This document shows, in pieces, positions 10,644 through 17,122 of a DNA stretch of 19,998 nucleotides. The notes under the pieces are model-generated. The model did not search any database. It was not told where the DNA came from and worked only from the letters and a program-made list of their open reading frames with translations. Origin of the DNA: Deinococcus sp. (GTDB lineage Bacteria > Deinococcota > Deinococci > Deinococcales > Deinococcaceae); NCBI RefSeq assembly GCF_030523985.1, contig NZ_JAUNHK010000050.1, positions 1 to 19,998 on the forward strand, read 5' to 3'. The position numbers and the translations under genes were made by a program. The first letter of the stretch is position 1, and each line of letters starts with the position of its first letter.

Positions 10644-11558
10644 ATGAGCGCTCCCGCTTCGCCCCCTTCGCGTACCGACCCCGTCAAGATTGCCGCCATC
10701 GGGGTCGGGATCGCGCTGCTGGTGCTGGGGCTGAAGTTCGTGGCCTACCTGATGACCGGCAGTGTGGCGCTGTATTCGGACGCGATGGAAAGCATCATCA
10801 ACGTGGTGGCGTCGGGGGCGGCCCTGCTGGCGCTGCGTGTGGCGGCCCGTCCCGCCGACGACAACCACCCTTACGGTCACACCAAGGCCGAGTACCTGAG
10901 CGCGGTGGCCGAGGGGGTTCTCATCGTGATGGCCTCGCTGAGCATCCTCAAAGTCGCCCTGCCGGAACTGGTACAGCCCAAAGTCACCGAAGCGCCGTGG
11001 CTCGGCCTGGGCATCAATCTGGTCGCCAGTGTCATCAATTTCGCCTGGGCCAACGTACTGCTGCGGGTAGGGCGCAGCAGCCGCAGCCCGGCCCTGCAAG
11101 CCGACGGCAAACATGTGATGAGCGATGTGGTCACCAGTGTCGGCGTGCTGGTCGGGGTGGTTCTGGCGCGGCTGAGCGGCTGGCATGTGCTCGACCCCCT
11201 CCTGGCCGTGATGGTCGCCCTCAACATCCTGTGGAGCGGCTGGCATCTGCTGAGCAGCAGCGTGGGCGGCCTGATGGACGCGGGGGTAGACCCCGAAACG
11301 GCGGCCCTGCTGCGGCAGGTCGTCAGCACCCACGCGACGGGGGCGCTCGAAGCCCACGACCTGCGCACCCGTCACTCGGGCCGCCTGACCTTCGTCGAGT
11401 TTCATCTGGTCGTGCCGAGCGACATGACGGTGCAAGATGCCCACGCCATCTGCGACCGACTGGAACAGGCCATTCAGGAAGCCATAGACGGGGCGCACAT
11501 CACCATTCATGTCGAGCCGCAGGACAAGGCCAAGCACAGCGGCGTCCTCTTTCTCTGA
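10644..11558 (+). CDS. mntE: Cation diffusion facilitator (CDF) metal exporter, probably the Mn(II) exporter
   Basis: A 304-residue inner-membrane metal/proton antiporter. Six helices cover about 15-215: near 15-37, 42-65, 87-105, 119-140, 158-178 and 183-205, followed by a cytoplasmic ferredoxin-like domain (about 215-292). The transport site should be Asp46 and position 50 in helix 2 (SDAMES, Ser50) and His157/Asp161 in helix 5 (HVMSD). The helix 2-3 loop carries HPYGHTKAE (75-83), typical of the family. From memory, the D. radiodurans Mn exporter MntE (DR1236) lies close to homocitrate synthase (DR1238), as this gene does here, so the symbol is a context-based inference. By motif alone HxxxD is more common in zinc carriers, so Zn is the main alternative. 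Confidence 0.88.
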   Translation: MSAPASPPSRTDPVKIAAIGVGIALLVLGLKFVAYLMTGSVALYSDAMESIINVVASGAALLALRVAARPADDNHPYGHTKAEYLSAVAEGVLIVMASLSILKVALPELVQPKVTEAPWLGLGINLVASVINFAWANVLLRVGRSSRSPALQADGKHVMSDVVTSVGVLVGVVLARLSGWHVLDPLLAVMVALNILWSGWHLLSSSVGGLMDAGVDPETAALLRQVVSTHATGALEAHDLRTRHSGRLTFVEFHLVVPSDMTVQDAHAICDRLEQAIQEAIDGAHITIHVEPQDKAKHSGVLFL

Positions 11559-11579
11559 AAAGGGGACGAAAAGCCCCCT
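11558..11579 (-). terminator. Terminator of the DUF1990-like gene
   Basis: On the minus strand AGGGG / CCCCT (11579-11575, 11565-11561) with a 9-nt loop runs into four T. It overlaps the last base of the CDF stop codon on the other strand. It lies beyond the folded element at 11584-11652, so that element would be part of the 3' untranslated region. Confidence 0.55.
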
Positions 11580-11583
11580 CTAG

Positions 11584-11652
11584 GTACGTCAAACCTGACA
11601 TTTCGCATTTTCTGGACAGAGCCGAAAACGCTGCATTCCCGGTTCGACGTAC
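11584..11652 (-). ncRNA. 69-nt folded element, 3' UTR RNA or intergenic repeat candidate
   Basis: Two nested inverted repeats: outer 12-bp arms at 11584-11595 and 11641-11652 (GTACGTCAAACC / GGTTCGACGTAC) and inner 8-bp arms at 11605-11612 and 11624-11631 (GCATTTTC / GAAAACGC). They are separated by a symmetrical 9x9 internal loop and capped by an 11-nt loop. Each stem has one A-C mismatch as plus-strand RNA; both become G-U pairs in minus-strand RNA, so all 20 pairs form there. It lies 52 bp after the DUF1990-like stop codon. Small dispersed intergenic repeats are known in D. radiodurans, so it may instead be a repeat copy. No conserved RNA family is recognised. Confidence 0.5.
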
Positions 11653-11704
11653 TTTTCCCGATATTCGCTCCGCTCGATTCATCTGAAGATGAACTACGAG
11701 GTAT

Positions 11705-12730
11705 TTACAGTTGAGCCAAATCGGTCATGCCCCGGGCGTAACCCTGCACCGTGTTGCGCCGGGTACTGTTCAGCAGCGGCGCGACCAGCCCGAAGCCGCG
11801 CAGGCCCTGTTCGTGATGGCTGCTGATCAGGAGCGTGACCCGGTCATCGTCCTGCCACTCCACCAGCAAGCGCTCCCACAGCCGATAAACCTGCCCGTCG
11901 AGGCTGCCGAGGGTAAAGCCCCAGCAGCGGTCTTCCTCGGTCAGCGTCATGACCCGGCACCCCTGCAGGACGGTAACCAGACCGATGCGCTGCTCCAGCA
12001 GCACGTCACGCCCGATGACCGGGGGGCCGTGGGTGTGCACCCGCACGCCCGACTGACGGTGAGGCCGCCACGACCACAGCGCCGAACGCGCATTCAGAAA
12101 TGCCCCTTGCCCCTGGCCCAGATCAACCTGAAGGCGCAGGTGGTTGGACGCCCCGATGTCCGGCACGACCACGTCAAGCGCCGCGAGCGACTGCAAGGTG
12201 GCGTCCACCGTACTTTCGCCCACCTGTCCGAACACGTAAGGGCGCGGCTCGGCGGGCGCGGGCACGTCTTCCGGCGGGTGGGCGACGGGCGGCAACGGAG
12301 CGTCGTGGCGTTTGCGCTGGCTGGGAGGCAGATGCCGCCATTCCTGGGCGGGCAGCGCGTCTTCAGCCGGGCGGCTGGCCCGGTGAACCGGGAGCTCGGG
12401 CTGTTCCAGCAGATTGATGAGTTCCAGCCGGGACAGATTCGGCAACGTGGGGTCATAGAGACCAGGAAATTCGCTGCCGAAGGTGTCGAAGGTGGGCGCC
12501 GTTCGCCCCGCCAGGGACAGCCCTGGGTCCAGCAGTGCCTGAAGAGGAGCCACCTTCAGCGAGGGCAGAACTGAGCGCCAGGCCGATTCCGGAGAAGGCG
12601 AGGGTTCGTGGAGCGGTGGAATGGCCGCAGGCGTGGCCCACCCCTTTCCCCGACCGGATCTGGATTTGGGACGGGACGACGCCTCCTGCCGTTCTTCTTC
12701 AGCGTCCTCGCGCTCGTCCGTTCGAAACAC
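11705..12730 (-). CDS. DUF1990/UPF0548-like protein with long low-complexity N-terminal extension
   Basis: A 341-residue protein of unknown function. Residues 1-55 are charged and Pro/Ser-rich, and 110-162 are again Pro/Ala/Arg-rich, so roughly the first half looks disordered apart from a short segment near 85-110. From about 164 to 338 the pattern fits DUF1990: FGQVGES (167-173), LGQGQGAFLNARSALWSWRPHR (204-225), GCRVMTLTEEDRCWGFTLGSLDG (257-279), ERLLVEW (286-292), and the final ISSHH...PLLNSTRRNTVQGYARGM. The family has plant and bacterial members with no known reaction. The match is by eye and should be profile-checked. The start is GTG 12730, 6 nt after AACAAT. Homocitrate synthase lies 58 bp upstream on the same strand. 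Confidence 0.78.
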   Translation of the reverse strand: MFRTDEREDAEEERQEASSRPKSRSGRGKGWATPAAIPPLHEPSPSPESAWRSVLPSLKVAPLQALLDPGLSLAGRTAPTFDTFGSEFPGLYDPTLPNLSRLELINLLEQPELPVHRASRPAEDALPAQEWRHLPPSQRKRHDAPLPPVAHPPEDVPAPAEPRPYVFGQVGESTVDATLQSLAALDVVVPDIGASNHLRLQVDLGQGQGAFLNARSALWSWRPHRQSGVRVHTHGPPVIGRDVLLEQRIGLVTVLQGCRVMTLTEEDRCWGFTLGSLDGQVYRLWERLLVEWQDDDRVTLLISSHHEQGLRGFGLVAPLLNSTRRNTVQGYARGMTDLAQL

Positions 12731-12736
12731 GGCCCT

Positions 12737-12742
12737 ATTGTT
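12737..12742 (-). promoter_or_regulatory. Possible -10 box, DUF1990-like gene
   Basis: AACAAT on the minus strand, 6 nt before GTG 12730. It deviates from TANNNT at the first base but matches the -10 box used by homocitrate synthase. Read-through from that gene is an alternative, since no terminator is visible in the 58-bp gap. Confidence 0.4.
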
Positions 12743-12788
12743 CCACAGTTACTGTCGAGCAGGCTCCCGGCCTCTCCCCCGTTCCCCC

Positions 12789-13952
12789 TCAGGCGCTCAC
12801 CCACTCGCGCAGCACCTGTTCGAGGTGGGCGTCGTCGAGTTCGCCCTGCTCTGCCAGCGCCTTGATGTGGTCGGTCACGCGCCGCAGGGCGTCTTCGCCG
12901 TAGTGCAGCCCCAGTTCGCGGGCCTTGTAGGCAATCGCGTGTTTGCCCGTCACCTTACTGGCGGCCTGAATGCGGCGGCCCACGCCGAAGACGCCGGGCG
13001 GAATCGCCTCATACGCGCCGGGGTTGAGGTAGATGGCCTTGAGGTGCATTCCGGCCTTGTGGTTGTAGGCAAATTCACCGGTCAGGTAGTTGTTCCAGGG
13101 CACGGGCAAATCCACCATCCGGGCAATCATGCGGTCGAGTTCAGGCAGCAGTTCGAGGTTGTACTTGTCGATCAGCCCCTGGGGGTCGAAGGTGAACATG
13201 CGGGCAAGCAGCCCACCGAGCGGCGTGATGCCGTTGCGCTCCCCGATGCCCAGGATGGTGGTGTCGATGTGGGTGGCCCCCGCCTCAATCGCTTCGTAGG
13301 CGTTGCTGACCGCGCAGCCGGTGTCGTTGTGGCCGTGAAACTCGATGCCACATTCGGCATGAATCACCTTGCGAACCTCGCGCACCAGGGTGTACACCTG
13401 CCGGGGGGTCGCCACCCCGACGGTGTCCGCCAGCCCGACCCGGTGAACGCCCAGCGCCGACACCGCGCCGTACACCGCCATCAGGTCGGCTTCCTCCGAG
13501 CGGAAGGTGTCCTCGGCGGAAAACCGGATTTCGAGTTCGGGGTGCTGCGTCTTGATCCAGCCGATGACCTCGCTGGCCGTGTCGATAATCTGCCCGATGC
13601 TCTTGCCGTGCGAGAACTCACGCAGAAAGGAACTGGTGCCGAACAGCAGGTCGAGGCCGTCTACCCCGGTATCTACCGCCCGCTGCACGTCTTCCATGTG
13701 GCAGCGCACGTGGGTCAGGAATTTGGCCTTCAGGCCCAGCCCGGTCAGCTTGCGGATGTCCTGCCGCGTCTGCTCGCTCACCATCGGGGTGGTCACTTCG
13801 ATGTATTCGGCCCCGAAGGCGTCGAGCGCACGGGCGATTTCCACCTTGTCGTCCGTGCCGAAGTTGCCGCGTGCGAACTGTTCCCCCTCACGCAGGGTCG
13901 AGTCAATGATGGCCCAGGAACGGGCAGGAATCAGCGGAGCAACATCGGTCAT
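12789..13952 (-). CDS. Homocitrate synthase (alpha-aminoadipate lysine pathway)
   Basis: A 387-residue DRE-TIM metallolyase-superfamily enzyme condensing 2-oxoglutarate and acetyl-CoA to homocitrate, the first step of lysine synthesis through aminoadipate in Deinococcus-Thermus. The N-terminal motif IDSTLREGEQ (16-25) supplies Asp17, Arg21 and Glu22; metal-binding HGHND gives His206 and His208; THVRCHMEDV (80-89) and EFAYNHKAGMH are typical of homocitrate rather than isopropylmalate synthases. The C-terminal part is short and lacks the LeuA-type regulatory domain of about 100+ residues; inhibition by lysine at the active site is known for relatives. ATG 13952 was chosen because GGTGA lies 5 nt upstream and the promoter overlaps any longer reading. 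2-isopropylmalate or citramalate synthase is a less likely alternative. Confidence 0.92.
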   Translation of the reverse strand: MTDVAPLIPARSWAIIDSTLREGEQFARGNFGTDDKVEIARALDAFGAEYIEVTTPMVSEQTRQDIRKLTGLGLKAKFLTHVRCHMEDVQRAVDTGVDGLDLLFGTSSFLREFSHGKSIGQIIDTASEVIGWIKTQHPELEIRFSAEDTFRSEEADLMAVYGAVSALGVHRVGLADTVGVATPRQVYTLVREVRKVIHAECGIEFHGHNDTGCAVSNAYEAIEAGATHIDTTILGIGERNGITPLGGLLARMFTFDPQGLIDKYNLELLPELDRMIARMVDLPVPWNNYLTGEFAYNHKAGMHLKAIYLNPGAYEAIPPGVFGVGRRIQAASKVTGKHAIAYKARELGLHYGEDALRRVTDHIKALAEQGELDDAHLEQVLREWVSA

Positions 13953-13965
13953 AAAAATCACCGCT

Positions 13966-13994
13966 ATTGTTCCGCCCACCCTAATAAATGTCAA
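13966..13994 (-). promoter_or_regulatory. Near-consensus sigma-A promoter of the homocitrate synthase gene
   Basis: TTGACA (13994-13989, minus), exactly 17 bp, then AACAAT (13971-13966). The hexamer ends 13 nt before the ATG, so the mRNA has a very short leader carrying the GGTGA ribosome site. An AT-rich block upstream (about 13990-14060) could act as an UP element. This is the best two-box promoter in the window. Confidence 0.75.
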
Positions 13995-14065
13995 TTATTT
14001 TTCGGAATTTCTTTTCAATTGCTAGGCAAAGTTGTCTATATCCAGACCTCATATGAATTTGAACT

Positions 14066-14557
14066 CTACTTTTCGAAGCCCTCCTCCTGCGACTTCTTGT
14101 GAATCAGCATCGTGCGTTTGCACTGCGCGACCAGTTCGCCGTGCTGGTTGTAGGTGCGGTGGTGGGCCGTGACCAAACCCTGACCGGGGCGGCTTTTGCT
14201 CTCGCGGGCTTCGGTGATTTCGGACTCGACGCGCAGGGTATCGCCGTGAAACACGGGCTTAGGAAAGGTCACGTCGGTCAGCCCCAGGTTGGCGACCAGC
14301 GTACCCAGGCTGAGTTCATGCACGCTGATCCCGACCATCAGCGCCAGCGTCATCATCGAGTTGAACAGCGGCTTTCCGAATTCGGACTTGCTGGCAAAGT
14401 CGAAGTCCAGATGCAGCGGCTGCGGGTTCATGGTCAGCGTCGTAAACAGGATGTTGTCCGACTCGGTGACGGTGCGGGTCACGCGGTGGCGAATGAGGGT
14501 GCCGACGGGCAATTCCTCGAAATAGCGTCCGGCGGGGCGGTTCAGGTCTTCGTTCAT
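14066..14557 (-). CDS. MaoC-family (hotdog-fold) acyl-CoA hydratase
   Basis: A 163-residue protein of the single-hotdog MaoC class. The conserved block TESDNILFTTLTMNPQPLHL (31-50) is the hydratase signature; His49 is the expected catalytic histidine and the Asp at 33 its usual acidic partner, though I cannot be certain of that pairing. The TMNPQPLH form is typical of the branch related to mesaconyl-CoA hydratases rather than to PhaJ enoyl-CoA hydratases. The end of the protein (GELVAQCKRTMLIHKK) matches the family C-terminal strand. Start ATG 14557 has GAGGT 6 nt upstream. Together with the CitE-like lyase 3 kb away it may handle branched C4/C5-CoA intermediates; that is inference. Confidence 0.9.
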   Translation of the reverse strand: MNEDLNRPAGRYFEELPVGTLIRHRVTRTVTESDNILFTTLTMNPQPLHLDFDFASKSEFGKPLFNSMMTLALMVGISVHELSLGTLVANLGLTDVTFPKPVFHGDTLRVESEITEARESKSRPGQGLVTAHHRTYNQHGELVAQCKRTMLIHKKSQEEGFEK

Positions 14558-14711
14558 AGGTCTACCTCACAGCGTCCCGCCGAGCTTGGGCAGGACGGAA
14601 AAAACTGGGGCCAGCAGGCTTACCGGAAATGGGGAGCTTGCGGCGGTTTTACCATGTTTGACCGGGTGCGGGCACGCCCGAGCGTCGGCACTCGCCTGCC
14701 GCCCATGAGTG

Positions 14712-14743
14712 ACATACTCAACATACTCGCCGGGTGCTATGCT
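14712..14743 (+). promoter_or_regulatory. glmS promoter region with tandem octamer
   Basis: TATGCT at 14738-14743 is a good -10 box, placing the transcript start near 14750, about 25 nt before the ribozyme cleavage site. No consensus -35 is present. ACATACTC occurs twice at 9-bp spacing (14712-14719, 14721-14728), occupying the -35 area. Confidence 0.5.
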
Positions 14744-14773
14744 GCGCGGCGAACCTAAATCGGTTCAAAGGGA

Positions 14774-14933
14774 AGCGCAAGGTCTGGGTCTTGGCCCAGA
14801 AGACGAGGTGAAGGTCAGCGAATTATCTGCGGATGCCTTCAGGTCAGAAACAGCAGGGCCTACCCGCCCGTCCATGACGGGAAATTCAGCGATAACCCCG
14901 CAGCGATGCGGCCATAAGGCTGAATAAGCTGTC
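14774..14933 (+). ncRNA. glmS self-cleaving ribozyme (GlcN6P-responsive)
   Basis: Lies in the glmS leader, its expected place. The catalytic-core sequence GACGAGG (14802-14808) followed by the GCGAATTATCTGCGGATG stretch (14818-14835) matches the canonical glmS core almost base for base. Expected cleavage is between A14774 and G14775 (A|GCGCA). Two stems covary with the usual form: CGCC/GGCG appears as CGCA/TGCG (14776-14779, 14828-14831), and GGAGG/CCTCC as GAAGG/CCTTC (14810-14814, 14836-14840). P1 is the TCTGGG/CCCAGA hairpin. A CCCGTC/GACGGG hairpin (14867-14881) and a P4-like arm (ATTCAGC/GCTGAAT, 14884-14925, with a GCGA tetraloop) follow. On binding glucosamine-6-phosphate it cleaves the mRNA and lowers GlmS. 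The P3 region differs from Bacillus, as reported for Deinococcus-Thermus variants. Confidence 0.93.
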
Positions 14934-15022
14934 AAAAAAGGGAAGCAGGAGGGCCGGGGGAAAGGGGCGTATTGGCCTTTTGCCCTCAGGGATGGCCCTG
15001 CATTCCTGCAAAGGAGTCTTCT

Positions 15023-16846
15023 ATGTGTGGAATCGTCGGTTATATCGGCTCCCGTCAGGCACAGGACGTGCTGATGTCGGGCCTCAGCAAACTCGAATAC
15101 CGTGGCTATGACAGCGCGGGCGTGGCGGTGGGCGACGGTCAAGGCATCGTCGTTCGCAAGAAGGCGGGCAAACTCGCCAACCTTGCCGAAGAACTTGCCC
15201 TGTCTCCGCTGAGCGGCAGCTTCGGCATCGGGCACACCCGCTGGGCCACCCACGGGCCACCCAACGACACCAACAGCCATCCCCACGCCACCGAAAACGG
15301 CGACATCGTGCTCGTGCACAACGGCATCATCGAGAACTACCTCGAACTCAAGGCGGGGCTGCTGGAGCGCGGGCATACCTTCAAGTCCGACACCGACTCG
15401 GAAGTGGTCGCCCACCTGATCGAAGAAGCCTACCAGGGCGACCTGGAAACGGCGGTGCGTGCGGCGCTCGCGCAGGTGCGCGGGGCTTACGCGCTGGTCG
15501 TGACCCACAAGGCCCACCGTCAAATCGTTGCGGCCCGCACTGTCAGCCCGCTGGTGATGGGCGTGGGCGAGAACGAAGTGTTTCTGGCATCGGACGTGCC
15601 CGCGCTGCTGGCCTACACCCGCGAAATGGTGTTCATCCAAGACGGCGACATGGTGATTCTGGACGACGGCGGCAGCTACCGCCTGACCGACATGCAGGGC
15701 AACCCCGTAGAGCGTCAGGTCGAAACCATCGAGTGGGACGCCGAAGCGGCAGAAAAGGGCGGTTTTGATACCTACATGCTCAAGGAAGTCTTCGAGCAGC
15801 CCCAGGCCCTGAGCAACACCCTGCTGGGCCGCCTGCAAGATGGCGAGGGCAGCATTCAACTCGACATCGGCCTCGACCCCAAGTCCTTTGACCGCATCCA
15901 TATCGTGGCGTGTGGCACGGCCTACTACGCGGGCATGGTGGGCAAATACCTCATCGAGCAACTCGCCCGTATTCCCGTCGAGATTGACGTGGCAAGCGAA
16001 TATCGCTACCGCCACCCCATCGTGACCAAAGGGACGCTGGCGATTGCCGTAAGTCAGTCGGGCGAAACCATCGACACCCTCGAAGGGATGCGCGAGGCCA
16101 AGGCAGGCGGCGCCCAGACGCTGGGCATCATCAACGCCAAGGGCAGTTCGATGACCCGCGAACTCGACGACACGCTCTACATCCACGCTGGCCCCGAAAT
16201 CGGCGTGGCGAGCACCAAGGCGTATACGTCAATGGTGAGTGCCTTCCTGCTGCTGGCGCTGTGGCTGGCCGAAAAGCGCGGCACGGTGGACGTGGCGGAA
16301 GTCAAGCGCCTGAGCGCCGAAGCCCGCGCCCTGCCCCGTCTGGTGACCGAGGCCCTCTCGGACGAGCGGGTCGCCCGCGTGCGCGAAGTGGCCCAGAAGT
16401 ACCACCAGGCCCGCGATTACCTGTTCCTCGGGCGCGGCGTCAACAGCCCCACCGCCTTTGAAGGGGCGCTGAAGCTCAAGGAAATCAGCTACATCCACGC
16501 CGAAGCCTACGCAGCGGGCGAGATGAAGCACGGGCCGATCGCCCTGATCGACGACCACTTGCCCGTCGTGGTGGTCGCCACCGAAAGCCGCCTGCTGGAA
16601 AAGACGATTTCCAATGTGCAGGAAGTGCGGGCACGCGGGGGCCGCGTCATCCTGCTGCTCAGCGACGGCGACACCGAGAACGCCCAGCACGGCGACGACG
16701 TGATTTACGTGCCCCGCTGCGACGAATTCATCAGTCCCATCGTGAACGCGGTGCCCATGCAACTGCTGGCTTACTACACCGCCGACACCCTCGGCAAAGA
16801 CGTGGACAAACCGCGCAACCTCGCCAAATCGGTGACGGTGGAGTAA
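15023..16846 (+). CDS. glmS: Glutamine-fructose-6-phosphate aminotransferase (isomerizing)
   Basis: A complete 607-residue GlmS making glucosamine-6-phosphate from fructose-6-phosphate and glutamine, the first step towards UDP-GlcNAc and peptidoglycan. The N-terminal glutaminase domain (2-about 225) begins MCGIVGY, with Cys2 the nucleophile after Met removal; RWATHG (73-78) and HNGIIENY (99-106) are present. Two SIS domains bind the sugar: VACGTAYYAG and SQSGETIDTLEG in the first, LGRGVNSPTAFEGALKLKE in the second. The C-terminus ends NLAKSVTVE, as in all functional GlmS. ATG 15023 is fixed by AAAGGAG 6 nt upstream and by the need for Cys2. It is preceded by its ribozyme and followed by a terminator, so it is a single-gene unit. 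Confidence 0.98.
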   Translation: MCGIVGYIGSRQAQDVLMSGLSKLEYRGYDSAGVAVGDGQGIVVRKKAGKLANLAEELALSPLSGSFGIGHTRWATHGPPNDTNSHPHATENGDIVLVHNGIIENYLELKAGLLERGHTFKSDTDSEVVAHLIEEAYQGDLETAVRAALAQVRGAYALVVTHKAHRQIVAARTVSPLVMGVGENEVFLASDVPALLAYTREMVFIQDGDMVILDDGGSYRLTDMQGNPVERQVETIEWDAEAAEKGGFDTYMLKEVFEQPQALSNTLLGRLQDGEGSIQLDIGLDPKSFDRIHIVACGTAYYAGMVGKYLIEQLARIPVEIDVASEYRYRHPIVTKGTLAIAVSQSGETIDTLEGMREAKAGGAQTLGIINAKGSSMTRELDDTLYIHAGPEIGVASTKAYTSMVSAFLLLALWLAEKRGTVDVAEVKRLSAEARALPRLVTEALSDERVARVREVAQKYHQARDYLFLGRGVNSPTAFEGALKLKEISYIHAEAYAAGEMKHGPIALIDDHLPVVVVATESRLLEKTISNVQEVRARGGRVILLLSDGDTENAQHGDDVIYVPRCDEFISPIVNAVPMQLLAYYTADTLGKDVDKPRNLAKSVTVE

Positions 16847-16859
16847 CCGGGAAATTCGA

Positions 16860-16897
16860 CAAAAGCGCGTTCAGGCTATGTCCTAGACGCGCTTTTG
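16860..16897 (+). terminator. Terminator of glmS
   Basis: An 11-bp perfect stem CAAAAGCGCGT / ACGCGCTTTTG (16860-16870, 16887-16897) with a 16-nt loop, starting 13 bp after the stop codon. The A/T end of the stem supplies a four-T run. It may work in both directions. Its loop resembles that of the hairpin at 6238-6274. Confidence 0.8.
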
Positions 16898-16915
16898 CAC
16901 CGTTTACCGCTTCAT

Positions 16916-17005
16916 ACGGGGCTGGGCTTTACTCCGCACATCCGAGGAAAGTACCCGAATGTGCTCTGCTGCGCAGCTTTGCAAGTCCGCGCCGCCCAGC
17001 CCCGT
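16916..17005. repeat. Folded intergenic element closed by a perfect 12-bp inverted repeat
   Basis: ACGGGGCTGGGC (16916-16927) pairs perfectly with GCCCAGCCCCGT (16994-17005). Inside are GCACAT / ATGTGC (16936-16941, 16959-16964) and a GCTGCGCAGC palindrome (about 16968-16977), giving a multi-branched shape. Further hairpins follow at about 17020-17036 (CCCGC/GCGGG) and 17041-17072 (CGAAGCGG/CCGCTTCG). No gene is visible in 16850-17122. It may be one of the small non-coding repeats typical of Deinococcus or an untranslated RNA; strand cannot be assigned. Confidence 0.45.
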
Positions 17006-17082
17006 TTCTTCTTCTACTCCCCGCGCTGAAAGCGGGCCTCCGAAGCGGTTCTATCGGCCCTGCGCCGCTTCGCTCTGCTCGG

Positions 17083-17105
17083 AAAAACGGTTTGGATGCC
17101 CAAAC
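17083..17105 (-). terminator. Terminator of ptsH, possibly bidirectional
   Basis: GTTTGG / CCAAAC (17090-17095, 17100-17105) around a 4-nt loop. On the minus strand it is followed by CG and five T, 18 bp after the HPr stop codon. On the plus strand it is followed by TATTTTT, so it could stop transcription both ways. Confidence 0.7.
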
Positions 17106-17122
17106 TATTTTTCAAAGCCGTA

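Noticed and set aside
12621..14102. 493-codon plus-strand open frame opposite homocitrate synthase
   Set aside because: Crosses two genes and a promoter on the other strand, and has shadow-type composition.
14709..14927. 72-codon open frame upstream of glmS as a possible leader peptide
   Set aside because: It lies inside the ribozyme, whose base pairing explains the sequence better, and has no ribosome site.
14765..16186. 473-codon minus-strand open frame opposite glmS
   Set aside because: Runs through the glmS ribozyme and opposite the glutaminase domain; no motif.
16938..16960. GAGGAAAGT stretch resembling the start of RNase P RNA
   Set aside because: Only about nine bases match; the rest of the conserved core and the required length are missing.
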